64,000 bases of DNA from the NCBI GenBank assembly GCA_016887485.1, contig CP069394.1:2480001-2544000 (forward strand). The letters are read 5' to 3'. Each line of letters begins with the position of its first letter. Positions within the stretch are counted from its first letter, which is position 1. Position numbers and translations under genes: made by a program. The stretch is from Chloroflexota bacterium. Lineage in GTDB: Bacteria > Chloroflexota > Anaerolineae > Anaerolineales > Anaerolineaceae. The notes beneath the pieces are model-generated. The model was not told where the DNA came from. It searched no databases and saw only the letters and a program-made list of their open reading frames with translations. Below, piece after piece: positions 38,348 through 47,401 of the stretch.

Positions 38348-38812
38348 TCAGGGGGATTCGGCGATGAAACCAAATGAGTAAAACAGCGAATGTCCGGTCA
38401 GTTCCTGACGGATGGGCGTGGTTGGCAGATAGCCCTCTGGGGGGATAACTTCAACGTGGGATCCCTCCCAACAATAGCAGGCACATCCCGCTTTGAATTC
38501 AACTGTGTCAACTCGACCGCGTTTATCGGTGATGTAATCGTCGTCGCAAGGATAGCGGATTTCAACGCGAGGGAACGGCGGCTCACCGGAATCGATCATT
38601 CCGTTGCCATTGAGGTCATGCCAGGTGTAAACGCTGGCTTCAGCCCCGCCATCAACCATCACACCTGGAGGGACTCGGCATTCCGGGTCAATGGGATGGT
38701 AAATATTTAAGAAGAGGAAAAGTCCCCCAACCAAGGCACTGAAGATGATGAGTGCAATGACGAAAATATCTTCGCCACCGAAATCCTCGTTGTAGTTGTT
38801 CTCCTCATTCAT
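38348..38812 (-). CDS. Single-pass membrane protein with SdrD_B/CnaB-like domain
   Basis: A 154-residue protein: acidic N-terminus, TM helix at about 15-38 (IFVIALIIFSALVGGLFLFLNIY), then an external domain. WHDLNGNGMIDSGEPPFPRVEI is the typical SdrD_B/DUF11-type calcium-binding-like start, and TDKRGRVDT plus FKAGCACYCWEG follow. The Cys cluster (ECR, CDDD, CACYC) could be disulfide-bonded. No enzyme predicted. It is followed on the same strand by nothing within the operon; HAD gene converges. Confidence 0.8.
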   Translation of the reverse strand: MNEENNYNEDFGGEDIFVIALIIFSALVGGLFLFLNIYHPIDPECRVPPGVMVDGGAEASVYTWHDLNGNGMIDSGEPPFPRVEIRYPCDDDYITDKRGRVDTVEFKAGCACYCWEGSHVEVIPPEGYLPTTPIRQELTGHSLFYSFGFIAESP

Positions 38813-38849
38813 TATGACCTTCTCCCTGCTTCAAATTTAACCGAATCAC

Positions 38850-40163
38850 TCACGAAAAATAAATTGGATTGCTGATCAGCGCCGGCAGGGGTGGAATCCC
38901 CGGCAAGAAGCTGCGATAGATCTCCACCCGCAGGAACCCGGGACCCGGCACCTGTGTTGTCAGCTCTGCATCGCCATCGGTGGGTGCCTGGAACAGGTCA
39001 AATTGTTTTGCCGCACTAACCAGCCGGATGACATCACCCGCTTTCAGCCCCTTGGCGCTGACCTGAGCCATCAAGCCCTCCTGCCAGGGTGTTGTGCCGC
39101 CCAAGGTCGCTTTACCAGAGGAGAAATCTACCGTGGGGCCATTGGGAGCGAAGGTGATAAAGCTTTGTCCTGCTCGCAGCGCAGCCAGGATGTCATTGGA
39201 TGCATCCGACCCGGCATAAACGCCCATGCAGGGGCCGCCGAGGATCTGGAAGAGGTTCTCCCGATGGAAATCGCTGCCGCCCACAGCGGGGATCTTCTGC
39301 CCCGCAATTAGCATTTGGTGCCAGAGGCCAACTGCGCGCAGGTTGCTTTCCCGCATCGGGCCATTCCAAATCTCGATGGCATCAAACGGCAATTTTGTCA
39401 TGTCAAACTGAAAACCACAGGAATCATCCTGAGGGTGGTTGATCACAATCAACGCCCCGCGGTCATGCGCACTTTGAAATCGCGCCTGCATGTCCTCGTT
39501 GGTTTTGGTGAAGAAAGGCTCATCGTAGGGTTTTTCGAGGCCCAGGAAGTTGGCATGGCCGCAATAATGGGTCCATTCCACGCCGGGGATCAAGGTGATG
39601 CCCGGAATGCGGGCCAGGACGGCGGGACTGACCATCTGGTTGTGATCGGTGATCGCTAAAAAGTCCAGCCCGTGTTTTTGGGCCAGAGACGCCAGCTCAT
39701 CCAGGGTGAGTACGCCATCCGATCCAACTGTGTGGGTATGGATATCGCCCAATAACAGACGGCGCTGTTTGGGGATGAAGGTCAGCTCGTAGGTGACGGT
39801 CACGCCCTCCGGCGCGATCCTGTAGGCCCCGGCCAGGATTTGCCATTCGCCAGGGGTCAGCGGCTGGGGGAAGTAGCCCGGAGTGGCCGTTTTGCCATTG
39901 ATGAAGAAGCTGGCCTTGTCCGAGCCGGAAGCGCCTGCCTGTCTGCCATCCGGTGCGATCAGACCCAGATCAATGATGTTGATTGAATCACGCGGGGTGA
40001 ACTGTCCATTTGGCAGGACTTGCGCCTCATCCCGGAACCGGGGATAGCGATAAGTCAGCCGGAATTCAGCGATGTCCTCCGCCATGGTGAAGGGCACGGT
40101 CAGATATTGCCCCTGCTGCTCGGGTGTGATGCTGAAGGTGAGGGTTTGGGTGATCTCGTTCAT
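38850..40163 (-). CDS. PHP-domain metallohydrolase (CehA/McbA family)
   Basis: About 437 residues. An N-terminal beta-rich domain (about 1-150) is followed by a PHP domain with GDIHTHTVGSDG, AITDHNQMVS, GVEWTH and VGGSDFHRE, which supply His and Asp ligands for two or three metals. The CehA/McbA family name implies phosphoesterase or carboxylesterase-like activity on small substrates. The start at 40163 overlaps the esterase stop by 4 bp (ATGA), so translation is coupled. A C-terminal beta-domain (about 345-437) completes the protein. Third gene of the symporter-esterase-PHP operon. Confidence 0.88.
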   Translation of the reverse strand: MNEITQTLTFSITPEQQGQYLTVPFTMAEDIAEFRLTYRYPRFRDEAQVLPNGQFTPRDSINIIDLGLIAPDGRQAGASGSDKASFFINGKTATPGYFPQPLTPGEWQILAGAYRIAPEGVTVTYELTFIPKQRRLLLGDIHTHTVGSDGVLTLDELASLAQKHGLDFLAITDHNQMVSPAVLARIPGITLIPGVEWTHYCGHANFLGLEKPYDEPFFTKTNEDMQARFQSAHDRGALIVINHPQDDSCGFQFDMTKLPFDAIEIWNGPMRESNLRAVGLWHQMLIAGQKIPAVGGSDFHRENLFQILGGPCMGVYAGSDASNDILAALRAGQSFITFAPNGPTVDFSSGKATLGGTTPWQEGLMAQVSAKGLKAGDVIRLVSAAKQFDLFQAPTDGDAELTTQVPGPGFLRVEIYRSFLPGIPPLPALISNPIYFS

Positions 40164-40948
40164 TCGCCCCAACTGTTCTTTTTGGGTTCGCCCAGGGCAT
40201 AGACCAGGAAACGCTGGATGAATTTCTCCCAGAAGGGCCAGACATGACCGCCATCTTCCATGTCATATTGGATCGGCACGCCCATCTTCTGGGCTGCGCC
40301 ATAGAACATCTCGTTGAGCGGGAAGAGGTCATCCTGCTGTCCACAGGCCATGTAGAGCTTGGGCAGGTCCTGGGGGTGTTGGGCGGCCTTTTGCAACCAG
40401 ACCATCGTGTCATGAGACGTGCCGGCGAGCTTGGTCAGGTCGCCAAAGATATAGGTGAACTCGTGATAGCGGGGATCGTCCGGGTTCAGCTTGAGGATCT
40501 CCAGCGATAACACGCCGGAGAGACTGGCCGCGGCGGCGAAGCGTTCGGGATAATTCAGTGCGGCTTTGAAAGCGCCAAACCCGCCCATTGAGTTCCCGGC
40601 GATCAGGGTATCCTCCCGCTTTGGGGACAGGCCAAAGACATCCTTGAGGTATTTGGGGAGCTCTTCCATCAGGAAGGTGAAATACTGTTGACCGTTGGGA
40701 TGATCGGTATAGAAGCTGCGGCCGATGGAGGGCATGACGACAACAAGGCCAAACTGGCGGGCGATGGTTTCGATGTTGGTATAGCGCTGCCAGGCGCTGC
40801 CGTTATCGCTCAGACCGTGCAATAAATAGAGGACCTTGCGCTCTTGCAGCGACTGGTCGCTCAGGTTTTTTGGGTCGGGGACGATCATATAAAGCGGCAG
40901 GCAAACTTTGACGGTTTCGGGGGTGAAGTCGAGTTGGATCAGGGCCAT
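40160..40948 (-). CDS. Esterase (PF00756, S-formylglutathione hydrolase-like)
   Basis: A 262-residue alpha/beta hydrolase of the esterase D/feruloyl esterase type without signal peptide. The nucleophile elbow is GNSMGGFGA (family GxSxG), the oxyanion text is YLLHGLSDNGSAW, and the final His is in GGHVWPFWEKFI with the Asp near QDDLF. It probably removes acyl groups from an imported sugar or similar, judged from the adjacent symporter and PHP enzyme. It lies 3 bp after the symporter gene. Confidence 0.88.
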   Translation of the reverse strand: MALIQLDFTPETVKVCLPLYMIVPDPKNLSDQSLQERKVLYLLHGLSDNGSAWQRYTNIETIARQFGLVVVMPSIGRSFYTDHPNGQQYFTFLMEELPKYLKDVFGLSPKREDTLIAGNSMGGFGAFKAALNYPERFAAAASLSGVLSLEILKLNPDDPRYHEFTYIFGDLTKLAGTSHDTMVWLQKAAQHPQDLPKLYMACGQQDDLFPLNEMFYGAAQKMGVPIQYDMEDGGHVWPFWEKFIQRFLVYALGEPKKNSWGE

Positions 40949-40951
40949 GGT

Positions 40952-42277
40952 TTACTCTTCTGCTACGTCCAGGTCGGTCATGACTTCAAGGTCGTCCGGC
41001 TCATCCGGTCCGCGGGTATCCATTTTGAGGAACAGGGAGAAACCCAGACTGATCACCATCAGAACGGCGGGGAAGACGGTCAGCAGGAAGCGGGAAGCCA
41101 TACCAGGCTGGGGACCGGGGACCTCTCCGCTTTTGAACCCGAAAAGGACGCTGAGCAGCAGGAAGGCCAGGCTGGTGAAAAGTCCACTCAGGCGGTTCAT
41201 GAAGCCGAGGGCGTTAGCGATGATGCCCTCGCGCCGTACGTTGTGTTTGCGGGTGTCCTCATCCATGATCCGGGCGCCGATCAGATCCATCGTGGTGATC
41301 ACGCCAGCAAAGCCAAAGCCAACCAGTGCGCTGCTGATAATAGCAGTGATCAAACTGTTGGCGAAGAACAGAGGAACGAAAGCCACAGCCAGGGAGGCCA
41401 GAGCGATCCGCCAGATAGGGATCAGTTTTTGTTTGCGGACCAGCAAGGCCCAAACAGCCACACAACCGATGGCGATCAAGAGTACGGAGGCGAAGAGGAT
41501 GGTGGATTGAGAATCCGGAATTTGAAGGGTGTATTTGACGAAGAAAGGCAGCCCCGCCAGGACCAGGGACATGGCCGCGCTATAGAAGGCGTTGGTCAGC
41601 CCGGCGATCCAGAAATTCTTGTTGGTGACGAGGTCTTTAATGCTGTTCCAGAGCTTGGGTGGGTTTTCATCCTCATCAATCTGCCTTTCTTTGGAGGTCA
41701 GGCTCATATAGAGGATCACCACACCGCCCAGGATGCCGTAAACGATTGACGTATTGCTGAAGCCGATGGCGCCGGTGACGATCGGCGTCAGGGCGATGCT
41801 GATGATCATGGCGACCAACTGGAAAGCCTGGCGCAAGGCGTTGGCCTTGGCCCGGCTGGCGTCGTCTTCGAAGATCTCGGGGAAGAGGGCGGCATAGTTG
41901 GCATTGATCACCGAATCGAGGGTGCCGGTGAAGATATAGAACAGCATGGCCCAGGCCAGGAGGGAATTCCCGGCGAGAAAAGCGGGGGTGCTGTAGAAGG
42001 CGATCAGCCCCAGGATCAACAATGGGGTGCCAATCACCAGCCAGGGACGGCGCCGGCCCCACTTGGTGCGGGTGCGATCTGAAAGAAAACCGTAGACCGG
42101 GTTGTCAATCACATCAATAAAGGTATAGATAAATAATATTAGGGCAAAATTCTCAGTGGTCAGTCCCATCCGGTCCACGTAGAAAATGGCGGCATAGGTC
42201 TTGAGGAGGTTGATTGGGATGGAGGTGCCGAACATCCCAATGGCATAATTGAACGTTTTCATTTTGCTGGATTTCAT
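40952..42277 (-). CDS. MFS transporter, GPH (MelB-like) cation symporter family
   Basis: A 441-residue protein with about 12 TM helices. The region VIDNPVYGFLSDRTRTKWGRRRPWLVIGTPLLILGL is the GPH signature, including an Asp in helix 2 (DVIDNPV) typical of cation coupling. It imports a sugar, glucuronide or similar with Na+ or H+. It is first in the symporter-esterase-PHP set and its likely upstream promoter region (42278-42471) is shared with a divergent GT2 gene. Confidence 0.92.
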   Translation of the reverse strand: MKSSKMKTFNYAIGMFGTSIPINLLKTYAAIFYVDRMGLTTENFALILFIYTFIDVIDNPVYGFLSDRTRTKWGRRRPWLVIGTPLLILGLIAFYSTPAFLAGNSLLAWAMLFYIFTGTLDSVINANYAALFPEIFEDDASRAKANALRQAFQLVAMIISIALTPIVTGAIGFSNTSIVYGILGGVVILYMSLTSKERQIDEDENPPKLWNSIKDLVTNKNFWIAGLTNAFYSAAMSLVLAGLPFFVKYTLQIPDSQSTILFASVLLIAIGCVAVWALLVRKQKLIPIWRIALASLAVAFVPLFFANSLITAIISSALVGFGFAGVITTMDLIGARIMDEDTRKHNVRREGIIANALGFMNRLSGLFTSLAFLLLSVLFGFKSGEVPGPQPGMASRFLLTVFPAVLMVISLGFSLFLKMDTRGPDEPDDLEVMTDLDVAEE

Positions 42278-42471
42278 GGGAAAGTCCTTTGGTGAGTTAG
42301 GGTAGAACGGTGGTTATATCTCAATGTACCCATTTTATACGATTAGGAGAGGGGCTTCAACTTATTGAGGAAAAGGTTGGATCAACCAGATGCAATCCAC
42401 AAATGTTTTGCAATTCTCCGAAACCTATCCCATGTTATACTAATTCCAGCATTCAATACCTGAGAAAAAAC

Positions 42472-43446
42472 ATGAAACTGATCATTCAAATCCCCTGTTA
42501 TAACGAGGCCGACACCCTTCCGGAAACCCTGGCTCAACTGCCGCGGGCGATCCGGGGCTTCTCTTCCGTTGAGATATTGATCATTGATGACGGCAGCGTA
42601 GACGATACAGTGAACGTTGCTATGCAGAACGGCGCAGACCATGTCGTCGAGATGGACCGGCATTCGGGTCTGGCTCGGGCCTATACCCGCGGTTTGGACG
42701 CGGCTTTGGGCTTGGGTGCGGATGTGATTGTCAATACCGACGCGGATAACCAGTACCCCGGCAGTGAGATCGCCAAGCTTGTTGGTCCCATTGTTGAGGG
42801 TAAGGCTGAAATGGTGATCGGTGACCGCGGGGTGGGGACGCTGGCGTATTTTTCACCGACCAAGCGTTTCTTGCAGAAATTAGGTTCGAAAGTCGTGTCA
42901 GTTTCAGCCGGCTTTAAAATCCCCGATGCTACGAGCGGTTTTCGGGCGATCACCCGCGAGGTGGCGCTGCAGACCCTGGTGCTCAGCAATTATTCGTATA
43001 CATTGGAAACATTGATCCAGGCCGGAGCGAAACAAGTTAAAGTGGTCTTTGTCCCCGTGCGAACCAATGCACCGACGCGACCCTCACGGCTTTTCCGCAG
43101 CGTGCGCAATTATGTGGTGAATTCCACCAAGACCATCATCCGATCCTTTGCCATGTATCGGGCGCTGAAGGTCTTTACCTGGCTGAGCCTTCTTCTGCTG
43201 GTTCCCGGGTTAGCTTTGGGCATTCGTTTTCTTTATTTCTATTTCCAGGGCATGGGCGGGGGACATGTTCAATCGCTGATCCTGACGGCTGTGCTGCTCA
43301 TCATCGGTTTTCTTACTTTCCTGATCGGTCTAATGGCCGATTTGGTGAGTTTCAATCGCAAAATTTTGGAAGAGATCCTCTACCGTGAACGCCGACGGGA
43401 TGTAGATGGACCGGAAGAGTCGGATTGGTCTGACCTGGATTTTTAA
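42472..43446 (+). CDS. Glycosyltransferase family 2, polyprenyl-phosphate type (DPM1/GtrB-like)
   Basis: About 324 residues from the ATG at 42472; 54 additional in-frame upstream codons are not conserved in style. GT-A motifs: [47 protein letters not shown] (D-A-D) and [14 protein letters not shown]-terminal two TM helices (about 235-260 and 270-295) anchor it. Such enzymes place sugars on polyprenyl phosphate for use by GT-C transferases like the one at 34167. Monocistronic. Confidence 0.93.
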   Translation: MKLIIQIPCYNEADTLPETLAQLPRAIRGFSSVEILIIDDGSVDDTVNVAMQNGADHVVEMDRHSGLARAYTRGLDAALGLGADVIVNTDADNQYPGSEIAKLVGPIVEGKAEMVIGDRGVGTLAYFSPTKRFLQKLGSKVVSVSAGFKIPDATSGFRAITREVALQTLVLSNYSYTLETLIQAGAKQVKVVFVPVRTNAPTRPSRLFRSVRNYVVNSTKTIIRSFAMYRALKVFTWLSLLLLVPGLALGIRFLYFYFQGMGGGHVQSLILTAVLLIIGFLTFLIGLMADLVSFNRKILEEILYRERRRDVDGPEESDWSDLDF

Positions 43447-43538
43447 AATTGCGTTAAATACCAATTTAATACCCGATTTTCCTTTAAAACGATGTAAAAT
43501 GTCTGAACAACTACGATCCTCAGGGATGGAGGCTTTTT

Positions 43539-44117
43539 TTGTTTGAACCATTAATGAACCGAATTGCAGAAGAAGGTAAGAACCTTGGAAACGGGATTTT
43601 AAAAGTTGATCCCTTCATTAATCATCAGGTTGACCCTGTTTTGATGGATGCCTGCGGCCAAGAATTGGCCGCTCGTTTTAAATATACCAATCCTACCAAA
43701 GTATTGACGGCGGAAATTTCCGGGATAGCCCCGGCTTTGATGACCGCCAAGTATCTGGATGTGCCTGTGGTTTATGCCCGCAAGCATAAACCCGTGACCA
43801 TGCCCGACACGGTTTATTTGACAGTGGCCCCTTCGCATACCAAAGGGCATATGGTCGAACTGATCGTCTCCCCGGAGTATCTGGCAAATGGCGAACGGGT
43901 TCTGATCATTGATGATTTCCTGGCCTCCGGTGCAACCATTGCCGGTCTGGTCCGCCTGGCCGAGACAGCCGGCGCCACCCTGGTGGGCATCGGTACCCTG
44001 ATTGAAAAGACTTTTGAAGGCGGTCGTGAGATGCTCTCTGCCGCGGGCGTGCCTGTGGAATCACTGGTGGGCATTTCTTCTTTAGATGATGGCCGGATCG
44101 AGTTCGCTGAAGACTAG
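43539..44117 (+). CDS. xpt: Xanthine phosphoribosyltransferase
   Basis: Salvages xanthine (and guanine) to XMP using PRPP. 192 residues. The start is a TTG at 43539 with GGAGG six bases upstream; an ATG at 43554 lacks this. Family text: NRIAEEGKNLGNGILKVDPFINHQVDPVLM, KVLTAEISGIAPALM, and the PRPP loop VLIIDDFLASGATI. XMP would be aminated to GMP by guaA downstream. I see no purine riboswitch in the 92-bp leader. Confidence 0.97.
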   Translation: MFEPLMNRIAEEGKNLGNGILKVDPFINHQVDPVLMDACGQELAARFKYTNPTKVLTAEISGIAPALMTAKYLDVPVVYARKHKPVTMPDTVYLTVAPSHTKGHMVELIVSPEYLANGERVLIIDDFLASGATIAGLVRLAETAGATLVGIGTLIEKTFEGGREMLSAAGVPVESLVGISSLDDGRIEFAED

Positions 44118-44499
44118 GATCCTGGCGCTGGGTCTGAAGGCTGCCCGTTGGCCGATAATTCAACCCCTTGTGAGGTTAGCTTTTAATCATATGGACCAAT
44201 TGCTTCCGGTTGCGCGATTTGCAGAAAATGACCATTGGGTCGCTTTTCAACACCCTCAGCCGGATTATGCATTACATATTTTGATCGTTTCTAAAAAAGC
44301 TGTCCCCACTTTGGCGGCAGCTTATTTCGATACTGGGGAGCCATACGGTGCCCTTTTTGATCTCGTGCAATCCCTGATTAGTAAATTTGACCTTGAAAGG
44401 GTTGGCTACCGTCTGATCACCAACGGTGGTCCCAACCAGACTATCCCACAATGGCATTGGCATCTGGTCAGCGCTGACTGGGAGGAGGCCCATGACTGA
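44086..44499 (+). CDS. HIT-family protein, first motif His replaced by Gln
   Basis: A 137-residue protein with the HIT fold: [13 protein letters not shown] then [22 protein letters not shown]. In HxHxH the first His is Gln here (Q-W-H-W-H); the middle His, the catalytic one, is kept. HIT proteins hydrolyse or transfer nucleoside phosphates. The gene overlaps xpt by 32 bp if the ATG at 44086 is right; a GTG at 44170 or ATG at 44191 are in-frame alternatives that avoid overlap. Its end overlaps guaA by 8 bp. So it is embedded in a purine salvage operon. Confidence 0.82.
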   Translation: MMAGSSSLKTRILALGLKAARWPIIQPLVRLAFNHMDQLLPVARFAENDHWVAFQHPQPDYALHILIVSKKAVPTLAAAYFDTGEPYGALFDLVQSLISKFDLERVGYRLITNGGPNQTIPQWHWHLVSADWEEAHD

Positions 44500-46048
44500 G
44501 ACCATCGTCATCCTTGATTACGGTTCGCAATATACCCAATTGATCGCCCGGCGTGTGCGGGAAGCCCAGGTCTACAGCGAATTGCTGCCATGGGATGCGC
44601 CGGAAACTACCGTGATGGCAATGGCGCCTAAAGGGTTTATTCTCTCCGGTGGGCCCCGTTCTGTATATGACGTGGGTGCTCCGACCTTGCCGGACTATGT
44701 GATTCGATCGGGGCTGCCTGTCTTGGGGATTTGTTATGGTATGCAGCTGCTCACACTCGCCCTTGGCGGCAAGGTGGCGCCATCGGGCCAGCGGGAATAT
44801 GGCCCCGCCACGATTGAGGTGTTGGATGAATCGGATTTGTTACGGCAGGACGATAATCCCTCGGTCTGGATGTCTCACGGAGATCGGATCGAACAGCCGC
44901 CGGTGGGATTCACCGTCTTAGCAAAGAGCGGTAACAGCCCGATTGCGGCGATCAGTGACACGAGCCGAGGCTATTTTGGCCTGCAGTTCCATCCCGAGGT
45001 GCGTCATACCCCTGCCGGATCGGCCATCCTGAGCCGATTTGTGCATGAAATTTGTGGCTGCCGGGGGGATTGGACGCCGCAGTCGATCATTTCCCAGGCA
45101 GTGGAGCGGATAAGGGCGCAGGTGGGGTCATCCCGTGTGTTGGCAGCGGTCAGCGGCGGCGTGGATTCCAGCGTTGCCACCGCCCTGGTGCAAAAAGCAG
45201 TGGGTGATCAGCTTTCGGCGGTTTTTGTGGATACCGGCCTGATGCGCAAGGATGAGGGCTTGTGGGTTGAAAAGGCCTTTCGTGAGAACCTGGGTGCGAA
45301 TTTGCTGACCCTTTACGCGATAGAGGATTTCTTCGACAAGCTGGAAGGCGTCACCGCGCCGGAACAGAAACGCCGGATCATTGGTGAGACCTTTATCCGC
45401 TTGTTTGAGCAGGCCGCGCACGATCTGGGCGATCCGCATTTCCTCGTGCAGGGAACGATCTATCCGGATGTGGTCGAATCACGTGCGCCGGAGCGCGCCA
45501 ATGCCCACCGGATCAAGACACACCATAATGTCGGTGGCTTACCGGAGGACATGCAGTTTGAACTGGTGGAACCGCTGCGCTATCTCTTCAAGGATGAAGT
45601 GCGGGTGGTAGGTGAGGCGCTTGGCCTGCCGCGGGAGCTGGTTTGGCGGCAGCCCTTCCCCGGGCCGGGGCTGGCTGTGCGCTGTCTCGGTGAATTGACC
45701 ATTGAGCGGGTAGAGAAGCTGCGCGCCGCAGATGCGATCTTCACTGAAGAATTGAATTCAGAGGGGCTGCTCCATTTGCAGGATGATGGCGAAGTGGGCA
45801 CATCCCAGGCTTTTGCTGTGCTGCTCCCGGTGAAAGCGGTGGGCGTGATGGGGGACCAGCGGACCTATGAGGAAGTGATTGCACTGCGGGCGGTGACCAC
45901 AGAGGATTTTATGACCGCCGATTGGGCAAGGCTGCCTTATGATGTGCTGGGCCGGGTCGCCAACCGGATAGTGAACGAGGTCAGGGGGGTGAACCGGGTG
46001 GTGTATGACATCACCAGCAAACCGCCTGGAACGATTGAGTGGGAATAA
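44492..46048 (+). CDS. guaA: GMP synthase (glutamine hydrolysing)
   Basis: Converts XMP to GMP. 518 residues from the ATG at 44492, which has GGGAGGAGG upstream; a 22-residue longer frame start at 44426 is inside the HIT gene. The class I amidotransferase domain has GICYGMQLL (catalytic Cys) and FHPEV; the ATP-pyrophosphatase domain has [15 protein letters not shown]; the C-terminal dimerisation domain includes [21 protein letters not shown] and ends PPGTIEWE. Complete. Last gene of xpt-HIT-guaA. Confidence 0.99.
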   Translation: MTETIVILDYGSQYTQLIARRVREAQVYSELLPWDAPETTVMAMAPKGFILSGGPRSVYDVGAPTLPDYVIRSGLPVLGICYGMQLLTLALGGKVAPSGQREYGPATIEVLDESDLLRQDDNPSVWMSHGDRIEQPPVGFTVLAKSGNSPIAAISDTSRGYFGLQFHPEVRHTPAGSAILSRFVHEICGCRGDWTPQSIISQAVERIRAQVGSSRVLAAVSGGVDSSVATALVQKAVGDQLSAVFVDTGLMRKDEGLWVEKAFRENLGANLLTLYAIEDFFDKLEGVTAPEQKRRIIGETFIRLFEQAAHDLGDPHFLVQGTIYPDVVESRAPERANAHRIKTHHNVGGLPEDMQFELVEPLRYLFKDEVRVVGEALGLPRELVWRQPFPGPGLAVRCLGELTIERVEKLRAADAIFTEELNSEGLLHLQDDGEVGTSQAFAVLLPVKAVGVMGDQRTYEEVIALRAVTTEDFMTADWARLPYDVLGRVANRIVNEVRGVNRVVYDITSKPPGTIEWE

Positions 46049-46076
46049 ATCGCTTGGCACATACCAGATTTAGCTT

Positions 46077-46386
46077 GTAGGTCACATGCCGCGAAGCGCA
46101 TGTGATACTTACCCCTCATCCGGCACTACGTGCCACCTTCCCCAAAAAGTGGGGAAGGCCAGGAACAGAATCCGTAGGTTCCGCTTCCAGCGTGACTTTT
46201 TCTTTTATGCAGGTGTGATCATTCGATCTCACCATGCATGACCTACATTTTATAGAACCGGCTTTTGAGTTTGCTTCGTGCATCACTTCGTGACGCCTCG
46301 CAATGATAATATTTGGGAGCCCACAGAGGGGCCCCCCTACGAATAATGTTCTTCTTTGGTACCGAAATGAAATGGCGGGGTCTGGC
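46077..46386. repeat. Intergenic tandem repeat, copy A (about 310 bp)
   Basis: Begins GTAGGTCACATGCCGCGAAG and ends TGGCGGGGTCTGGC. Inside are several inverted repeats (for example GGGAGCCCacagaGGGGCCCCC-like at about 46316-46339). It is followed directly by copy B, which agrees along nearly its whole length apart from a divergent stretch near 46120-46185. No gene. Confidence 0.8.
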
Positions 46387-46517
46387 GTAGGTCACGTGCC
46401 GCGAAGCCCACGTGACATCTTCCACCCTCATCTGGCACTACATGCCACCTTCCCTTTCGCGATTGGGAATGTGTAAATCAAAATTTGTAGGTCACGCTTC
46501 CAGCGTGACTTTTTCTT
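46387..46517. repeat. Intergenic tandem repeat, copy B left part
   Basis: Matches the first part of copy A (GTAGGTCAC... to CAGCGTGACTTTTTCTT), then stops abruptly at the IS200-like element. The rest of the copy resumes at about 47220. Confidence 0.75.
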
Positions 46518-46559
46518 AACCCTTTAGGGAGTTGAGGGCGGAACGCCCGAAACAGAAAA

Positions 46560-46578
46560 CCACCGGCTAAGCCGGTGG
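46560..46578. repeat. IS200-like left-end hairpin
   Basis: Perfect 9-bp stem CCACCGGCT with a 1-base loop, about 42 bp from the left boundary; candidate TnpA recognition hairpin. A second small hairpin (GGGCG-GAA-CGCCC, 46536-46548) precedes it. Confidence 0.7.
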
Positions 46579-46658
46579 AAGCCAAAGGCTTATAGGAAAG
46601 AAATCACTCCGGTAGAATGGCAGATGTTCAAGCCGCCAAACGGAAAGGAGTGATTTCT

Positions 46659-47108
46659 ATGGTTAAGAGTCTAGCACACACAAAATGGATGTGTAAATAT
46701 CATATAGTATTTACGCCAAAATATAGAAGGAAGATTGTGTAAGCCAAGTACAAAGAGAGCATAGTGGAGATAATAAGAGATCTATGCAAATGGAAAGGTG
46801 TAGAGATCATAGAGGGGACAGCGATGATAGATCATATTCATCTGCTCGTATCAATTCCCCCGAAGTACAGTGTATCAAGCTTCATGGGGTACCTGAAAGG
46901 GAAGAGTGCTCTGATGATATTTGATCGACATGGGAATCTGAAGTACAAGTATGGGAATCGGCATTTCTGGTCGAGAGGATACTATGTGAGCACGGTGGGG
47001 TTGAACGAAGCGACCATAGCGAAGTATGTGAGGGAGCAAGAGAAACACGACCAGATGACGGATAAGATCACAACGAAAGAAGCAGAAGACCCCTTTAGGG
47101 GTAGCTAG
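46659..47108 (+). pseudogene. tnpA: IS200-type transposase TnpA with in-frame stop at codon 28
   Basis: The intact reading frame would start at the ATG at 46659 (GGAAAGGAG upstream) and encode about 149 residues. Residues 1-27 (KYHIVFTPKYRRKIV) are followed by TAA at 46740-46742, where relatives usually have Tyr, then the frame continues AKYKESIVEIIRDLCKWKG to the stop at 47108. The HUH motif (DHIHLL) and the probable nucleophile Tyr in AKYVREQEKHD are intact. So a single nonsense change disables it, unless read through or a sequencing error. Translation could restart at a GTG at 46764 but would lack the first strand of the fold. Confidence 0.85.
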
Positions 47109-47192
47109 GTAATCGGTGCACCAGGCTTGAACGAAGTGAAAGCGGCACCTTGAGGTGCTGCAAGTAAAAGACCCTTATAGGGTCAGGTCAAG

Positions 47193-47211
47193 CCACCCGC
47201 TATGCGGGTGG
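47193..47211. repeat. IS200-like right-end hairpin
   Basis: Perfect 8-bp stem CCACCCGC with loop TAT, ending about 8 bp before the right boundary. Upstream, three more small hairpins lie at 47089-47102, 47142-47161 and 47170-47184. Confidence 0.7.
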
Positions 47212-47219
47212 TCTTGACT

Positions 47220-47401
47220 TTATGCAAGTGTGATCATCCGATCTCACCATGTATGACCTACATTTTATAGATCCGGCTTTTGAGACTGCTTCGTGCATCA
47301 CTTCGTGACGCCTCGCAATGACAATATTGGGGAGCCCACAGAGGGGCTCCCCTACGAATAATATTCTTCTTTGGTACCGAAATGAAATGGCGGGGTCTGG
47401 C
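47220..47401. repeat. Intergenic tandem repeat, copy B right part
   Basis: Resumes copy A's sequence at TTATGCA and runs to TGGCGGGGTCTGGC. A third partial copy (GTAGGTCACGTGCGC..., about 40 bp) follows at 47402-47441. Up to the kinase stop codon at 47478 there is nothing else. Confidence 0.75.

Larger units (their letters stand above)
46518..47219 (+). mobile_element. IS200/IS605-family insertion sequence, about 700 bp, tnpA only
   Basis: Boundaries were set by comparing copy B with the intact copy A of the flanking repeat: copy A reads GACTTTTTCTTTTATGCA, copy B has the same left side, then about 702 bp, then TTATGCA. Ends are fixed to within 1-2 bp. The left end carries a perfect hairpin (46560-46578, CCACCGGCT stem) and the right end another (47193-47211, CCACCCGC stem), as in IS200-type elements, with no terminal inverted repeats or target duplication. 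No tnpB is present. The transposase is broken by one stop codon. Confidence 0.8.

Noticed and set aside
40844-41749. 301-codon open frame opposite the symporter
   Set aside because: Antisense shadow, rich in Gln, Gly, Glu and His; no start signal.
43447-43538. Purine riboswitch or attenuator before xpt
   Set aside because: Only 92 bp of leader; no conserved purine-aptamer loops. CCTC/GAGG followed by T-run near 43519-43540 could form a weak terminator, but the GAGG is the ribosome site for xpt.
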